Source: Pseudomonas gingeri
GTDB taxonomy: Bacteria; Pseudomonadota; Gammaproteobacteria; Pseudomonadales; Pseudomonadaceae
Assembly: GCF_013386115.1 (NCBI RefSeq)
Contig: NZ_JACAOR010000013.1
Location: 165,011-229,010, forward strand
Direction: 5' to 3'
Length of the DNA: 64,000 nucleotides
Part shown: positions 53,494 through 61,129 of the stretch, in pieces
Numbering within the stretch: position 1 is the stretch's first letter
How the letters are laid out: each line of letters opens with the position of its first letter
Notes under the pieces: model-generated
Seen by the model: the letters and a program-made list of their open reading frames with translations, nothing else
Databases searched by the model: none
Told to the model about the DNA's origin: nothing
Position numbers and translations under genes: made by a program

Positions 53494-54396
53494 TCAATGG
53501 CCGACCGCCAGTCCCCGGTAATGCTCGCTCATGTGGTCGACAAACGCCCGCACCTGGGGCGCCAGGTGCCGCCCATGGGGATAGAGTGCGTAATAGTGTC
53601 GCTGCCCCAGGCTGTAGTTCGGCAGCAGCCGGACCAACTGGCCGCTCAGCAACGCCTCATGCACGGTCACCCGGGTGAACGCGGCGATGCCGACGCCGGC
53701 CAGGGCCGCCGCGTGCAGCGCGCTGATCGAGTCCGCCTTGAATTGACCCTGGGGGCGTATCCGCACGGGCGCGCCCCGGGGCGGTGCCAGCTCCCAGTCC
53801 GCACCACCGCTGAAGGCCAGCAAGCGATGCCCCGCCAGTTCCTCGGCACGACGCGGCAAGCCGTGGCGGGCGACATAGGCCGGCGAGGCCACCAGCACCA
53901 GTTCCGAGACGATCAGCAGCCGCGCCACCAGCGACGAATCGGCCAACGGCGTACTGATCCGCAAGGCCACGTCCATGCCCTCGGCCACCAGGTCGATGAA
54001 ACGATCGTCGCAGGACAGGTCGACCTGGATCTCGGGGTAGCGCTGCTGGAAGGCCGGCAACCAGCTCGCCAGCTCCAGCGTGCCGATCACCACCGGCGCG
54101 CTGATGCGCAACGGGCCGGCAGGCCGCTCGGAGGCCAGCGCCTGCCCGGCGGCATCGACACGGTCGAGGATATCGACGCAGGCAGCGTAGTACTGTTCGC
54201 CGGCAGGCGTCAGGCTGAAGCGGCGGGTGTTGCGGTTGATCAAGCGCGCGCTCAACGCCTGTTCGAGCTGCTGCAGTTGCCGGGAAATCGTCGAATGCGT
54301 GGTGTCCAGGCGCTCGGCAGCGGCGCTGAAACCCGCGGATTCAACGATGCAGCGAAAAGCTCGCATGGCCAGCAATTGATTCATGACCGGGTTCAT
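53494..54396 (-). CDS. LysR-family transcriptional regulator
   Basis: The protein has 300 residues from ATG 54396 (an ATG four codons in is also possible). The N-terminal helix-turn-helix reads ESAGFSAAAERLDTTHSTISRQLQQLEQ, and the remaining two-thirds is the periplasmic-binding-like effector domain. It lies 22 bp downstream of the isochorismatase-family gene on the same strand, an arrangement less usual than the divergent one, and may autoregulate that unit. Confidence 0.92.
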   Translation of the reverse strand: MNPVMNQLLAMRAFRCIVESAGFSAAAERLDTTHSTISRQLQQLEQALSARLINRNTRRFSLTPAGEQYYAACVDILDRVDAAGQALASERPAGPLRISAPVVIGTLELASWLPAFQQRYPEIQVDLSCDDRFIDLVAEGMDVALRISTPLADSSLVARLLIVSELVLVASPAYVARHGLPRRAEELAGHRLLAFSGGADWELAPPRGAPVRIRPQGQFKADSISALHAAALAGVGIAAFTRVTVHEALLSGQLVRLLPNYSLGQRHYYALYPHGRHLAPQVRAFVDHMSEHYRGLAVGH

Positions 54397-54418
54397 CCCG
54401 CCAGTGATGGGTCGACAC

Positions 54419-55132
54419 TCAGTGCAGCGGCAGGCGCATGATCTGCGCGGTGGTCAGCACGTCGCCAAAGGTGTCTTCGATCTCGGCCAGGGCGGCACGA
54501 TGCAGACTGTCCTTGTCGACGCCCTCACCGTTGTAGCGGGTGATCGCGCGGGTTGCCGTCGCGTCCGATGCTACCACGACCTGGTAACCCAGCGGCGCCG
54601 CGTCCCGGGCCGCTCCAGCGATACAGGCATGGGTCATCAGCCCGCTGATGATCAGGGTCCTGATCCCGTCCCGCTTCAGCCGGGCATCGAGGTCCGTGCT
54701 GGCGAAGACGCTGACGGTGGTTTTCTCCAGGACCTTGTCCTGCTGGCGCGGCCGCATGTCCGGATGGAATTTCCAGCCCTCGCTGCCCCGGGCGAATACC
54801 GGCGAACCCGCTGGCGCGACATGCTGGATATGGTAGACAGGGATCTTCGCCCGGTCGGCGAAGGCGATCAGTTCGCGGGTCTTTTCCAGCGCTCCCGGGC
54901 CATCCGGGATCGGCATGCGACCGGTGAAGTACTCGTTCTGGAAGTCGATCACCAGCAGCGCTGTACTGGCCGGCTCCAGTCGCTCCAGGGGCCTGGCACC
55001 GAACATCGCCCGGATGGTCGGTTGCGGGTTTTCGCCGGCCACGGCCTGCATCGGCAGGCTCAATGAAAGACTCAGGCCGGCACACAGCGCGGCAAAAAGC
55101 TGTGGCAGGGATTTCGAAGGGAACGCAAACAT
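54419..55132 (-). CDS. Exported isochorismatase-family (cysteine) hydrolase
   Basis: The protein has 237 residues from ATG 55132 with AGGAG upstream. A long Sec signal peptide (to about residue 33, QAVA-GENP) is unusual because most of this family is cytoplasmic. The catalytic Asp is in LLVIDFQNEYF, the Lys near LEKTTVSVF and the Cys in GLMTHACIAGAARDA. Related enzymes hydrolyse amides or N-carbamoyl compounds. The LysR gene follows in the same transcription unit. Confidence 0.88.
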   Translation of the reverse strand: MFAFPSKSLPQLFAALCAGLSLSLSLPMQAVAGENPQPTIRAMFGARPLERLEPASTALLVIDFQNEYFTGRMPIPDGPGALEKTRELIAFADRAKIPVYHIQHVAPAGSPVFARGSEGWKFHPDMRPRQQDKVLEKTTVSVFASTDLDARLKRDGIRTLIISGLMTHACIAGAARDAAPLGYQVVVASDATATRAITRYNGEGVDKDSLHRAALAEIEDTFGDVLTTAQIMRLPLH

Positions 55133-55279
55133 GGTGGAACTCCTGCAAGGAAGGAAGTAAAACATCTCGCAGAAAGTCTATGGACGCGCCCCGGGTACAA
55201 CCACGCCGCTTCTGCGACATGTCCTGTGCAGGAAATGCACAACCGAACCACTTCCGGACGCCAGGGAAGCCATACGCAA

Positions 55280-56605
55280 ATGGGTTTGCGCCTCTTCACT
55301 TTCTTGTGCCTCTTCTGTCTGCTGGGCAGTTGCGCGGCCTATCGCGACTACAACGACGAACTGCGGATAACCAACGAGCAACTGGCCGCCGGCAATGTCG
55401 ACGAGGCCTTGTACCTGCTCGAACGTCATAACCCCTGGGACGCCAAGGACCTGCTGTATTACCTGGAGAAAGGCGAATTGCTGCGGGCCAGGGGCGACCT
55501 GCTCGCCAGCCAGGCTGCCTGGCGGACCGCGGATCGTGCGGTGTTCCAGCGCGAGGACTCGACGGACTTCGACTACGGCAAGCTCCTGGCCGAACTGGGC
55601 ACGATGTCGATCAACGACAAGATCCGCCGCTACGACGGCTATGACTATGAAAAGGTCATGCTGACCACCCAGATGGCCCTCAACCTCCTGGCCCTGCGCG
55701 ACTTCGACGGTGCCCGGGTCGATATCAAGAAAACCCATGAGCGCGAAGCGCAGATCGCACAATTGCGCGACAAGGAATACCTGCGGCTGGAGACGCAGGC
55801 CCGTGAGCAGGGCATCAGCCTGCGCTACAAGGATTTGCAGGGCTATCCGGTGGCGATCCTCGATGCGCCCGAAGTTCTGGCGCTGAAAAACGGCTACCAG
55901 AGCGCGTTCAGCCACTACCTGGCCGGCTTTGTCTACGAGGCGCTGGGCGAGCGCGACCTCGCCGCCCCGGGTTATCGACAGGCCATCGAGTTGCGCCCGA
56001 ACACGCCCTTTCTCGAACAGGCCCTGTCAAACCTCGGCAAGCCCCCTGAGTCGGCCCGTGGCAGCGATGTACTGATCATTGTCCAGAGCGGACTGGCACC
56101 GGCCCGCAGCTCGGTGCGCCTGCCCTTCCCGGTGCAGATGCAGGACGGCCAGACCATCACCTCGATCGTATCCTTTCCCATACTGCTGCCGGACACCTCG
56201 ACGCCCAGGCCCGGCTCGATCAGCGTCGATGGGCGTAAACAGCCCCTGACCCAGCTCAACAGCATTACCGACATGTCCCTGCGCACCCTGCGGGACGATA
56301 TGCCGGGAATCATTCAACGCACCCGCTGGCGCGCCACCCTCAACGCGCAGACACAGGCGCTGGACAACAAGAAACATCCGGAGAAAGCGAAATACATCGT
56401 CGAAGCGCCTTTCGAGCAAGCCGACACCCGAACCTGGCGCACCCTGCCGGACAATACCTACGTCGTACGCCTGCGACTCAAGCCCGGCCAACACCGGTTG
56501 AGCCTGCCCCTCGCGTCGGCCAGCGCGCCGGTGACCTTCACCATCGACCAGCCATTCCAGGTCATCAGCCTGCGCGTCATCGGAAATCGGATATTTCCTC
56601 GATAG
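55280..56605 (+). CDS. COG3014-type lipoprotein, copy A
   Basis: The protein has 441 residues from ATG 55280. A lipoprotein signal with lipobox LLGSC places the modified cysteine near residue 18. The N-terminal half is TPR-like helical (ITNEQLAAGNVDEALYLLER, LLYYLEKGELLRARGDLLAS, FSHYLAGFVYEALGERDLAA). The C-terminal half is beta-rich and ends in VISLRVIGNRIFPR. It is a close paralogue of the gene at 56965 over almost its full length. No function is established for the family; linkage to YcfL and LpoB homologues suggests an outer-membrane complex. It is separated from copy B by 359 bp containing a promoter. Confidence 0.85.
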   Translation: MGLRLFTFLCLFCLLGSCAAYRDYNDELRITNEQLAAGNVDEALYLLERHNPWDAKDLLYYLEKGELLRARGDLLASQAAWRTADRAVFQREDSTDFDYGKLLAELGTMSINDKIRRYDGYDYEKVMLTTQMALNLLALRDFDGARVDIKKTHEREAQIAQLRDKEYLRLETQAREQGISLRYKDLQGYPVAILDAPEVLALKNGYQSAFSHYLAGFVYEALGERDLAAPGYRQAIELRPNTPFLEQALSNLGKPPESARGSDVLIIVQSGLAPARSSVRLPFPVQMQDGQTITSIVSFPILLPDTSTPRPGSISVDGRKQPLTQLNSITDMSLRTLRDDMPGIIQRTRWRATLNAQTQALDNKKHPEKAKYIVEAPFEQADTRTWRTLPDNTYVVRLRLKPGQHRLSLPLASASAPVTFTIDQPFQVISLRVIGNRIFPR

Positions 56606-56964
56606 CGTCAGCCACTTCCCACGCAACCTGCTTCCCCCTGCACGTCGACACCGCGCATCGCCCCACTTAACGTGGTGCAGCGACAACAAAACCGGGTTTC
56701 GGCTTCGTACCGAAAGCCACGAAAGGGCATGTGCAACACAGGGAACGGATCCACGGCACAAGCCGAACCGCATCACAAACCGGAACAAAAAAGCCATTAC
56801 ATCGCCAGCACTCACGCCTATAATGCCGCGCCGATGTTATGGCTATAAGAAATTAAAGCGCCTCTTTTTATGAGGAATTGGCAGGTAAGCAACCTGACCT
56901 GCCAATGGGTCCCTTTCAGCCTGACCCGCATTCCCGGCTGCTCTTTATCAGGGAAGATATCGTC
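56606..56964. other. Gap between the paralogous lipoprotein genes, no gene seen
   Basis: This 359-bp stretch has no supported coding region. It contains a predicted sigma70 promoter near its 3' end and an AT-rich leader before the second lipoprotein gene. Its presence suggests that the second copy and the three genes after it are transcribed independently of copy A. Confidence 0.5.
56797..56824 (+). promoter_or_regulatory. Predicted sigma70 promoter of the envelope lipoprotein operon
   Basis: TTACAT (56797-56802) and a perfect TATAAT (56819-56824) are spaced by 16 bp, 140 bp ahead of the copy B ATG. The long leader is AT-rich at its start. Confidence 0.55.
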
Positions 56965-58359
56965 ATGACATCCTGCACTCGCCTTTTGATTGCCCTGGGC
57001 ACCATTGCCTTGCTGTCCGGCTGCTCGGTATTTCGCAACTACGACAGCGAGCTGGCACAGACCAGCCAGCAACTGGCCTCGGGCAATGTCGACGCGGCAC
57101 TGGCCCTGCTGGACAAGAACAACGGCAGCGAAGACCGCGACCTGCTCTATTACTTCGAGAAAGGCGAGCTGCTGCGGGCCAAGGGCGACCTGCCCGGCAG
57201 CCAGCAGGCCTGGGGTCATGCCGACCAGGTGGTCGGCCACTGGGAAGATGACGTCAAGCTGGACACCGCCAAGTACGTCGCCCAGTTCGGCAGCTTCCTG
57301 GTCAACGACAAGGTGCGCAAGTACGAGGGCTACGACTACGAGAAGGTCATGCTGACCACGCAGATGGCGCTGAACTTCCTCGCCGTCAACGACTTCGAGA
57401 GCGCCCGCACCGCCATCAAGAAGACCCACGAACGTGAAGCGGTGATCGCCGACCTGCGCGACAAGCAGTACCTCAAGAGCGAGGAAGAAGCCGACCAGCA
57501 GGGGATCAAGACCCAGTACAAGGATCTCCAGGGTTACCCGGTGGCCAGCCTCGACGCCCCGGAAGTGGTCGGCCTGAAAAATAGCTACCAGAGCGCGTTC
57601 AGTCATTACCTGGCCGGCTATGTCTACGAAGCCCTCGGCGAGAAGGACCTGGCCGCGCCGGGCTATCGCCAGGCGGCCGAGTTGCGTCCCAACACGCCGC
57701 TGCTGGAACAGGCCCTGGTCAACCTCGACAAGCCCGCCAAGGACGACGACAGCGATATCCTGATCGTCGTGCAGAGCGGCCTGGCGCCGGCCCGCGACTC
57801 GATCCGCATTCCGCTGCCATTGCCGATCGACAACGGCATCGTTATCACCCCGCTGTCGTTCCCGATCATCAAGCCCGACACCTCGACCCCGGGCTTCGCC
57901 CAGATCGGCGTCGACGGCCAGCCCGTCAACCTGACCGCGCTCAACAGCACCACCGCCATGTCCCGGCGCGCCCTGCGCGACGACATGCCGGGCATCATCC
58001 TGCGTACCAGCGTACGGGCCATCAGCCGCGGCATCGCCCAGAAGAACCTGAACAAGGTCAACCCGATGGCCGGCCTGGCCGTGGGCATCACCTCGGCCGT
58101 CCTCGAAGGCGCCGATACCCGGACCTGGCGCACCCTACCGGACACCACCCAGGTGGTGCGCCTGCGCCTGAAGAAAGGCGAGCACCAGGTGTCGCTGCCA
58201 AGCGCCGTCGGCGGCTCGCTGGTCAAGGTCACCATCGACCGCCGCTACCAGGTCATCAGCCTGCGCGCCGTCGGTAACCAGGTATTCACCAGCGGCCTGG
58301 CGGCCCGGCTGATCCCGAGCGCCAACCCGACGGCCGTGGCCAGCATCAAACAACCTTGA
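56965..58359 (+). CDS. COG3014-type lipoprotein, copy B
   Basis: The protein has 464 residues from ATG 56965 after GGGAAG. The lipobox is LLSGC (Cys near residue 19). The same architecture as copy A is seen: TPR-like helices to about residue 255, then a beta-rich C-terminal half. Long identical blocks are shared, for instance EGYDYEKVMLTTQMALN-type and NTPLLEQAL segments. It has an extra C-terminal tail (SGLAARLIPSANPT) and an insert with INPMAG-like sequence absent from copy A. It heads an operon with the YcfL-like gene 16 bp later. Probably outer-membrane or periplasmic; function unknown. Confidence 0.86.
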   Translation: MTSCTRLLIALGTIALLSGCSVFRNYDSELAQTSQQLASGNVDAALALLDKNNGSEDRDLLYYFEKGELLRAKGDLPGSQQAWGHADQVVGHWEDDVKLDTAKYVAQFGSFLVNDKVRKYEGYDYEKVMLTTQMALNFLAVNDFESARTAIKKTHEREAVIADLRDKQYLKSEEEADQQGIKTQYKDLQGYPVASLDAPEVVGLKNSYQSAFSHYLAGYVYEALGEKDLAAPGYRQAAELRPNTPLLEQALVNLDKPAKDDDSDILIVVQSGLAPARDSIRIPLPLPIDNGIVITPLSFPIIKPDTSTPGFAQIGVDGQPVNLTALNSTTAMSRRALRDDMPGIILRTSVRAISRGIAQKNLNKVNPMAGLAVGITSAVLEGADTRTWRTLPDTTQVVRLRLKKGEHQVSLPSAVGGSLVKVTIDRRYQVISLRAVGNQVFTSGLAARLIPSANPTAVASIKQP

Positions 58360-58375
58360 GAACGGAGTCTTGCGC

Positions 58376-58750
58376 ATGCACTTCAAACTGACCGCTGTCG
58401 TTGCCCTGGCCTTGCTGGCCGGCTGTGCCACCCCACCGCCGCCCCCGGCACCGGGGAGTGCCGCGAGCAAGATCGTTGCCCTGGGTGAAATGGAAGATAT
58501 CCAGGTCGGCGCCATTCGCGTCGCCCGGGAAAACGGCTTCCTCACCGTCAAGGTGCAACTGAGCAACACCCGCACCAAGAACAAGATGATGTACTACCGC
58601 TTTGCCTGGCTGGGCAATGACGGCTTCCCGGTCGCCGACGAGGAAACCTGGAAGACCCTGGGCCTTTATGGCGCCCAGAGTACCTTCCTGCCAGGCATCG
58701 CCCCGACACCGAAGGCCACCGACTTCCGCCTGGAAGTCAAAACCCCTTGA
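58376..58750 (+). CDS. YcfL-family lipoprotein (DUF1425)
   Basis: The protein has 124 residues from ATG 58376 with GGAG 8 nt upstream. The lipobox LLAGC is followed by a proline-rich linker (PPPPPAP). The folded part has the YcfL pattern: TVKVQLSNTRTKNKMMYYRFAWLG and ETWKTLGLYGAQSTFLPGIAPTP. E. coli ycfL also precedes lpoB, so the pairing is conserved. It lies 16 bp after copy B and 42 bp before lpoB. Confidence 0.87.
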   Translation: MHFKLTAVVALALLAGCATPPPPPAPGSAASKIVALGEMEDIQVGAIRVARENGFLTVKVQLSNTRTKNKMMYYRFAWLGNDGFPVADEETWKTLGLYGAQSTFLPGIAPTPKATDFRLEVKTP

Positions 58751-58792
58751 TACGCCGTCGCCCCCTTGCGCCCCTTTGAAGAGAACCTCTCC

Positions 58793-59383
58793 ATGTTTGC
58801 ACGCTTTTCACTCCTCGCCGTTGTCGCCCTGCTGGCCAGCGGTTGCGCCCAGAACACCTCGCCGGTCCTGGGTGGGAAGAACATCAGCTACGGTGACACC
58901 AAGGCCGTCGAGCTGGTCACCAACGAGTTCGGCTCCACCGACCTGCAGATGATCGCCGAGTCCATGACCCGTTCCCTGGCCCAGTCCGGCATCCTGCAGG
59001 GCCGTCCGGTGGTGCAGGTGTATGACGTGAAGAACAAGACCAGCGAATACATCGACACCCGCGAGATCACCACCTCGATCAAGACCCAGTTGATGAAGTC
59101 CGGCACCGCCCGCTTCGCCAGCGACAACACCGAGATGCAGAGCCAGGTCGACCAGCTGAAGCTGCAGAACCAGAGTGGCCTGTACAAGAAGAGCACCGTC
59201 AGCAAGACTGGCAACATGATCGCCGCCAAGTACCGCCTGGAAGGCTCGATCAGCTCGATCGTCAAGCGCAGCAGCGACTACAAGGACGTCTTCTACAAGT
59301 TCAGCCTGCAACTGATCGACGTCGAAAGCGGCCTGGCCGAATGGATGGACGAGAAAGAGATTCGCAAAACCACGGAGCGTTGA
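58793..59383 (+). CDS. lpoB: LpoB-like lipoprotein, putative penicillin-binding protein activator
   Basis: The protein has 196 residues with lipobox LLASGC. The LpoB/CsgG-like domain shows MIAESMTRSLAQSGIL, PVVQVYDVKNKTSEYIDTREI, YRLEGSISSIVKR and LQLIDVESGLAEWMDEKEIRK. E. coli LpoB activates PBP1b from the outer membrane. In P. aeruginosa that job is done by the unrelated LpoP, so the role of this LpoB homologue in pseudomonads is open. It is linked by 3 bp to a second related gene, implying the two products work together. Confidence 0.85.
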   Translation: MFARFSLLAVVALLASGCAQNTSPVLGGKNISYGDTKAVELVTNEFGSTDLQMIAESMTRSLAQSGILQGRPVVQVYDVKNKTSEYIDTREITTSIKTQLMKSGTARFASDNTEMQSQVDQLKLQNQSGLYKKSTVSKTGNMIAAKYRLEGSISSIVKRSSDYKDVFYKFSLQLIDVESGLAEWMDEKEIRKTTER

Positions 59384-59386
59384 ACG

Positions 59387-60133
59387 ATGCGAGCATGGAT
59401 TGGCATTATCGGCCTGGCCTGCGCCTTTGGCGTGCAGGCCGCACCGAAGGTCGCGGTGGCGGACCTGGCGTATCAGGCGCAAGTGGAGCAGTACATCCGC
59501 AGCGTCTCGGCGCGCAACAACTACCAGCAGAGCTACTACGGCGCCTCGGGCTCGTCGAGTTATGACGAATACGAGAGCCGCAGCAGCTATATCGAGCAAG
59601 GCGAGCTACGCAAGTTCACCGGCGACATCAAGGGCGAGATCCTGCGTACCGGCATGTTCCAGCTGATCCAGGGCACGCCCTACACCGCCAGCTCCAAGGG
59701 CGATGTCTACGACGTGATCAAGCGGATCAAGGGCGGCAGCTTCAAGGGTGCCGACTATGTGCTGTTCGGCACCGTCTCGGACATCGACTTCACCCAGGAT
59801 GTGAATGAACTGGCCAACACCAACAGTTACTCCGCGGTACTGGGGCTGACACTGGTGGGCGATTTCAGCCTGATCAACACCCGGACCTACGAGATCACCT
59901 CGGCGTTCACCGCCATGGGCGAAGGCCAGGACACCAAGCTGGTCAACAGCCGGGATATCCGCGTTTCGCTGAACCGTCCGCGGGTGGTGCGTGATGTGTC
60001 CAAGTCCCTGGGCGAGGATGTCGCGCGACAGTTGAGCATGCAACTGGGCGGCCCGGATATGTCCCCGGATGCGCGCCAGCCACTGCAACGCAACAACCTG
60101 CCACCGGATGAGCCGGCGCGGGTCCTGCAATAA
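59387..60133 (+). CDS. Secreted LpoB/CsgG-like protein
   Basis: The protein has 248 residues. A Sec signal peptide ends QA-APK near residue 18 and lacks a lipobox, so unlike its neighbours it should be soluble in the periplasm. A Tyr/Ser-rich region (about 35-70, SYYGASGSSSYDEY) precedes a CsgG/LpoB-type core: LRKFTGDIKGEILRTGMFQLIQG, GADYVLFGTVSDIDF, LVGDFSLINTRTYEI. The C terminus is a polar tail. It starts 3 bp after lpoB, so it is the last gene of the operon. A REP-rich patch follows. Confidence 0.75.
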   Translation: MRAWIGIIGLACAFGVQAAPKVAVADLAYQAQVEQYIRSVSARNNYQQSYYGASGSSSYDEYESRSSYIEQGELRKFTGDIKGEILRTGMFQLIQGTPYTASSKGDVYDVIKRIKGGSFKGADYVLFGTVSDIDFTQDVNELANTNSYSAVLGLTLVGDFSLINTRTYEITSAFTAMGEGQDTKLVNSRDIRVSLNRPRVVRDVSKSLGEDVARQLSMQLGGPDMSPDARQPLQRNNLPPDEPARVLQ

Positions 60134-60154
60134 TCCGGGACCGCGTGATCGTTC

Positions 60155-60390
60155 ATCGCCAGCAAGCCGGCTCCCACAAAGCCCGCGTCGAGCACACTTG
60201 CACAGCACGACGCTGATCCCGAGGGAGCCGGCATCAAGCACGCTTCCCGGCTACGGCTTGGATCCTGTGGGAGTCGGCGTCGAACACACTTGCGCAGCAC
60301 GACGCTGATCGTGAGGGGAGCCGGCATCGAGCACACCTCCCGGCTACGATTCAGATCTTGTGGGAGCCGGCTTGCCGGCGATAGCGTCCG
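60155..60390. repeat. REP cluster after the envelope operon
   Basis: At least three REP cores lie in this 235-bp gap: CAAGCCGGCTCCCACA at about 60163, TGTGGGAGTCGGC at about 60266 and TGGGAGCCGGCTTGCCGGCG from 60361. Two of them are the ends of a tandem repeat unit. The cluster separates the convergent envelope operon and RhtB-type exporter gene. Confidence 0.78.
60187..60371. repeat. Two tandem 92/93-bp direct repeats containing REP cores
   Basis: Unit 1 (60187-60278) and unit 2 (60279-60371) both run from GTCGA(G/A)CACACTTGC through GCACGACGCTGATC and GGAGCCGGCATC to TGTGGGAG(T/C)CGGC, with about a dozen differences and one extra G in unit 2. A REP singlet precedes (about 60155-60180) and the unit 2 end runs into a full REP (60361-60385). 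No gene is supported here. Confidence 0.8.
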
Positions 60391-60408
60391 CTCAGGCAAC
60401 AAAGAGCC

Positions 60409-61041
60409 TCAGGTGGTCGCCTTGTGCAGCGTCGCCAGGAATCCGGCCGCACCGACGAACAACCCGGCAAAGGTCCGGTTCATCCGGCGTTGCTGCCTGG
60501 GGGTGCGCAGCAGACGCAAGACCTTGGCTGCCAGGCCGGTGTAGCCGGCCATGACGATCATGTCGACGCCGATCATGGTCACGCCGAGGATCAGGTACTG
60601 GTGCACCAGCGGCGCATGGGGATCGATGAACTGCGGCAGCACCGCGAGCATGAACACCAGTGCCTTGGGGTTGCTGACGTTGACCAGGAAACCGCGGAAC
60701 ATCAGGGTCAGCGGCTTGCCGACCGGACGGATCGTCGCTTCCTCGGTCATGTCGCTGGGCAGCGCGCGCCACTGTTTGACCGCCAGGTACACCAGATACA
60801 CCACGCCGAACCACTTGATGGCGTAGAAGGCCGTCGCCGAAGCGGTCAGGACGGCACCGACACCGGCAGCGATCACTGCGATCTGTGCCGCCAGGCCCAG
60901 TTGCAGACCGAGGGCATTCCAGTAACCGCGCAGGAAACCATACTGCAGGCCGCTGGACATCGAAGCGATCGCGCCAGCGCCAGGAGACAGGCTGATTACC
61001 CAGCATGCCGCAAAAAATGCCAGCCACGTCTCAATCAGCAT
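60409..61041 (-). CDS. LysE/RhtB-family amino-acid exporter
   Basis: The protein has 210 residues from ATG 61041, chosen over the adjacent GTG because GAGG lies 6 nt upstream of the ATG. It has six hydrophobic segments with the family opening FFAACWVISLSPGAGAIASMSSG and the FRGFLVNVSNPKALVFMLAVLPQF block. These exporters release homoserine, threonine or other amino acids. It is monocistronic, convergent with the envelope operon. Confidence 0.92.
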   Translation of the reverse strand: MLIETWLAFFAACWVISLSPGAGAIASMSSGLQYGFLRGYWNALGLQLGLAAQIAVIAAGVGAVLTASATAFYAIKWFGVVYLVYLAVKQWRALPSDMTEEATIRPVGKPLTLMFRGFLVNVSNPKALVFMLAVLPQFIDPHAPLVHQYLILGVTMIGVDMIVMAGYTGLAAKVLRLLRTPRQQRRMNRTFAGLFVGAAGFLATLHKATT

Positions 61042-61129
61042 CACGCACCTCGGATAAGAGTTTCAACAAACCTCTAAGCTAATCCGCGGGCGTGAAATTG
61101 ACCATCGTTTTTTGTCGGACAACTATCGG

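Noticed and set aside
59887..60402. Minus-strand open frame of 171 residues through the REP cluster
   Set aside because: It is made largely of translated REP repeats (repeating SRLPQD and ASRLPQ-type strings), not a gene.
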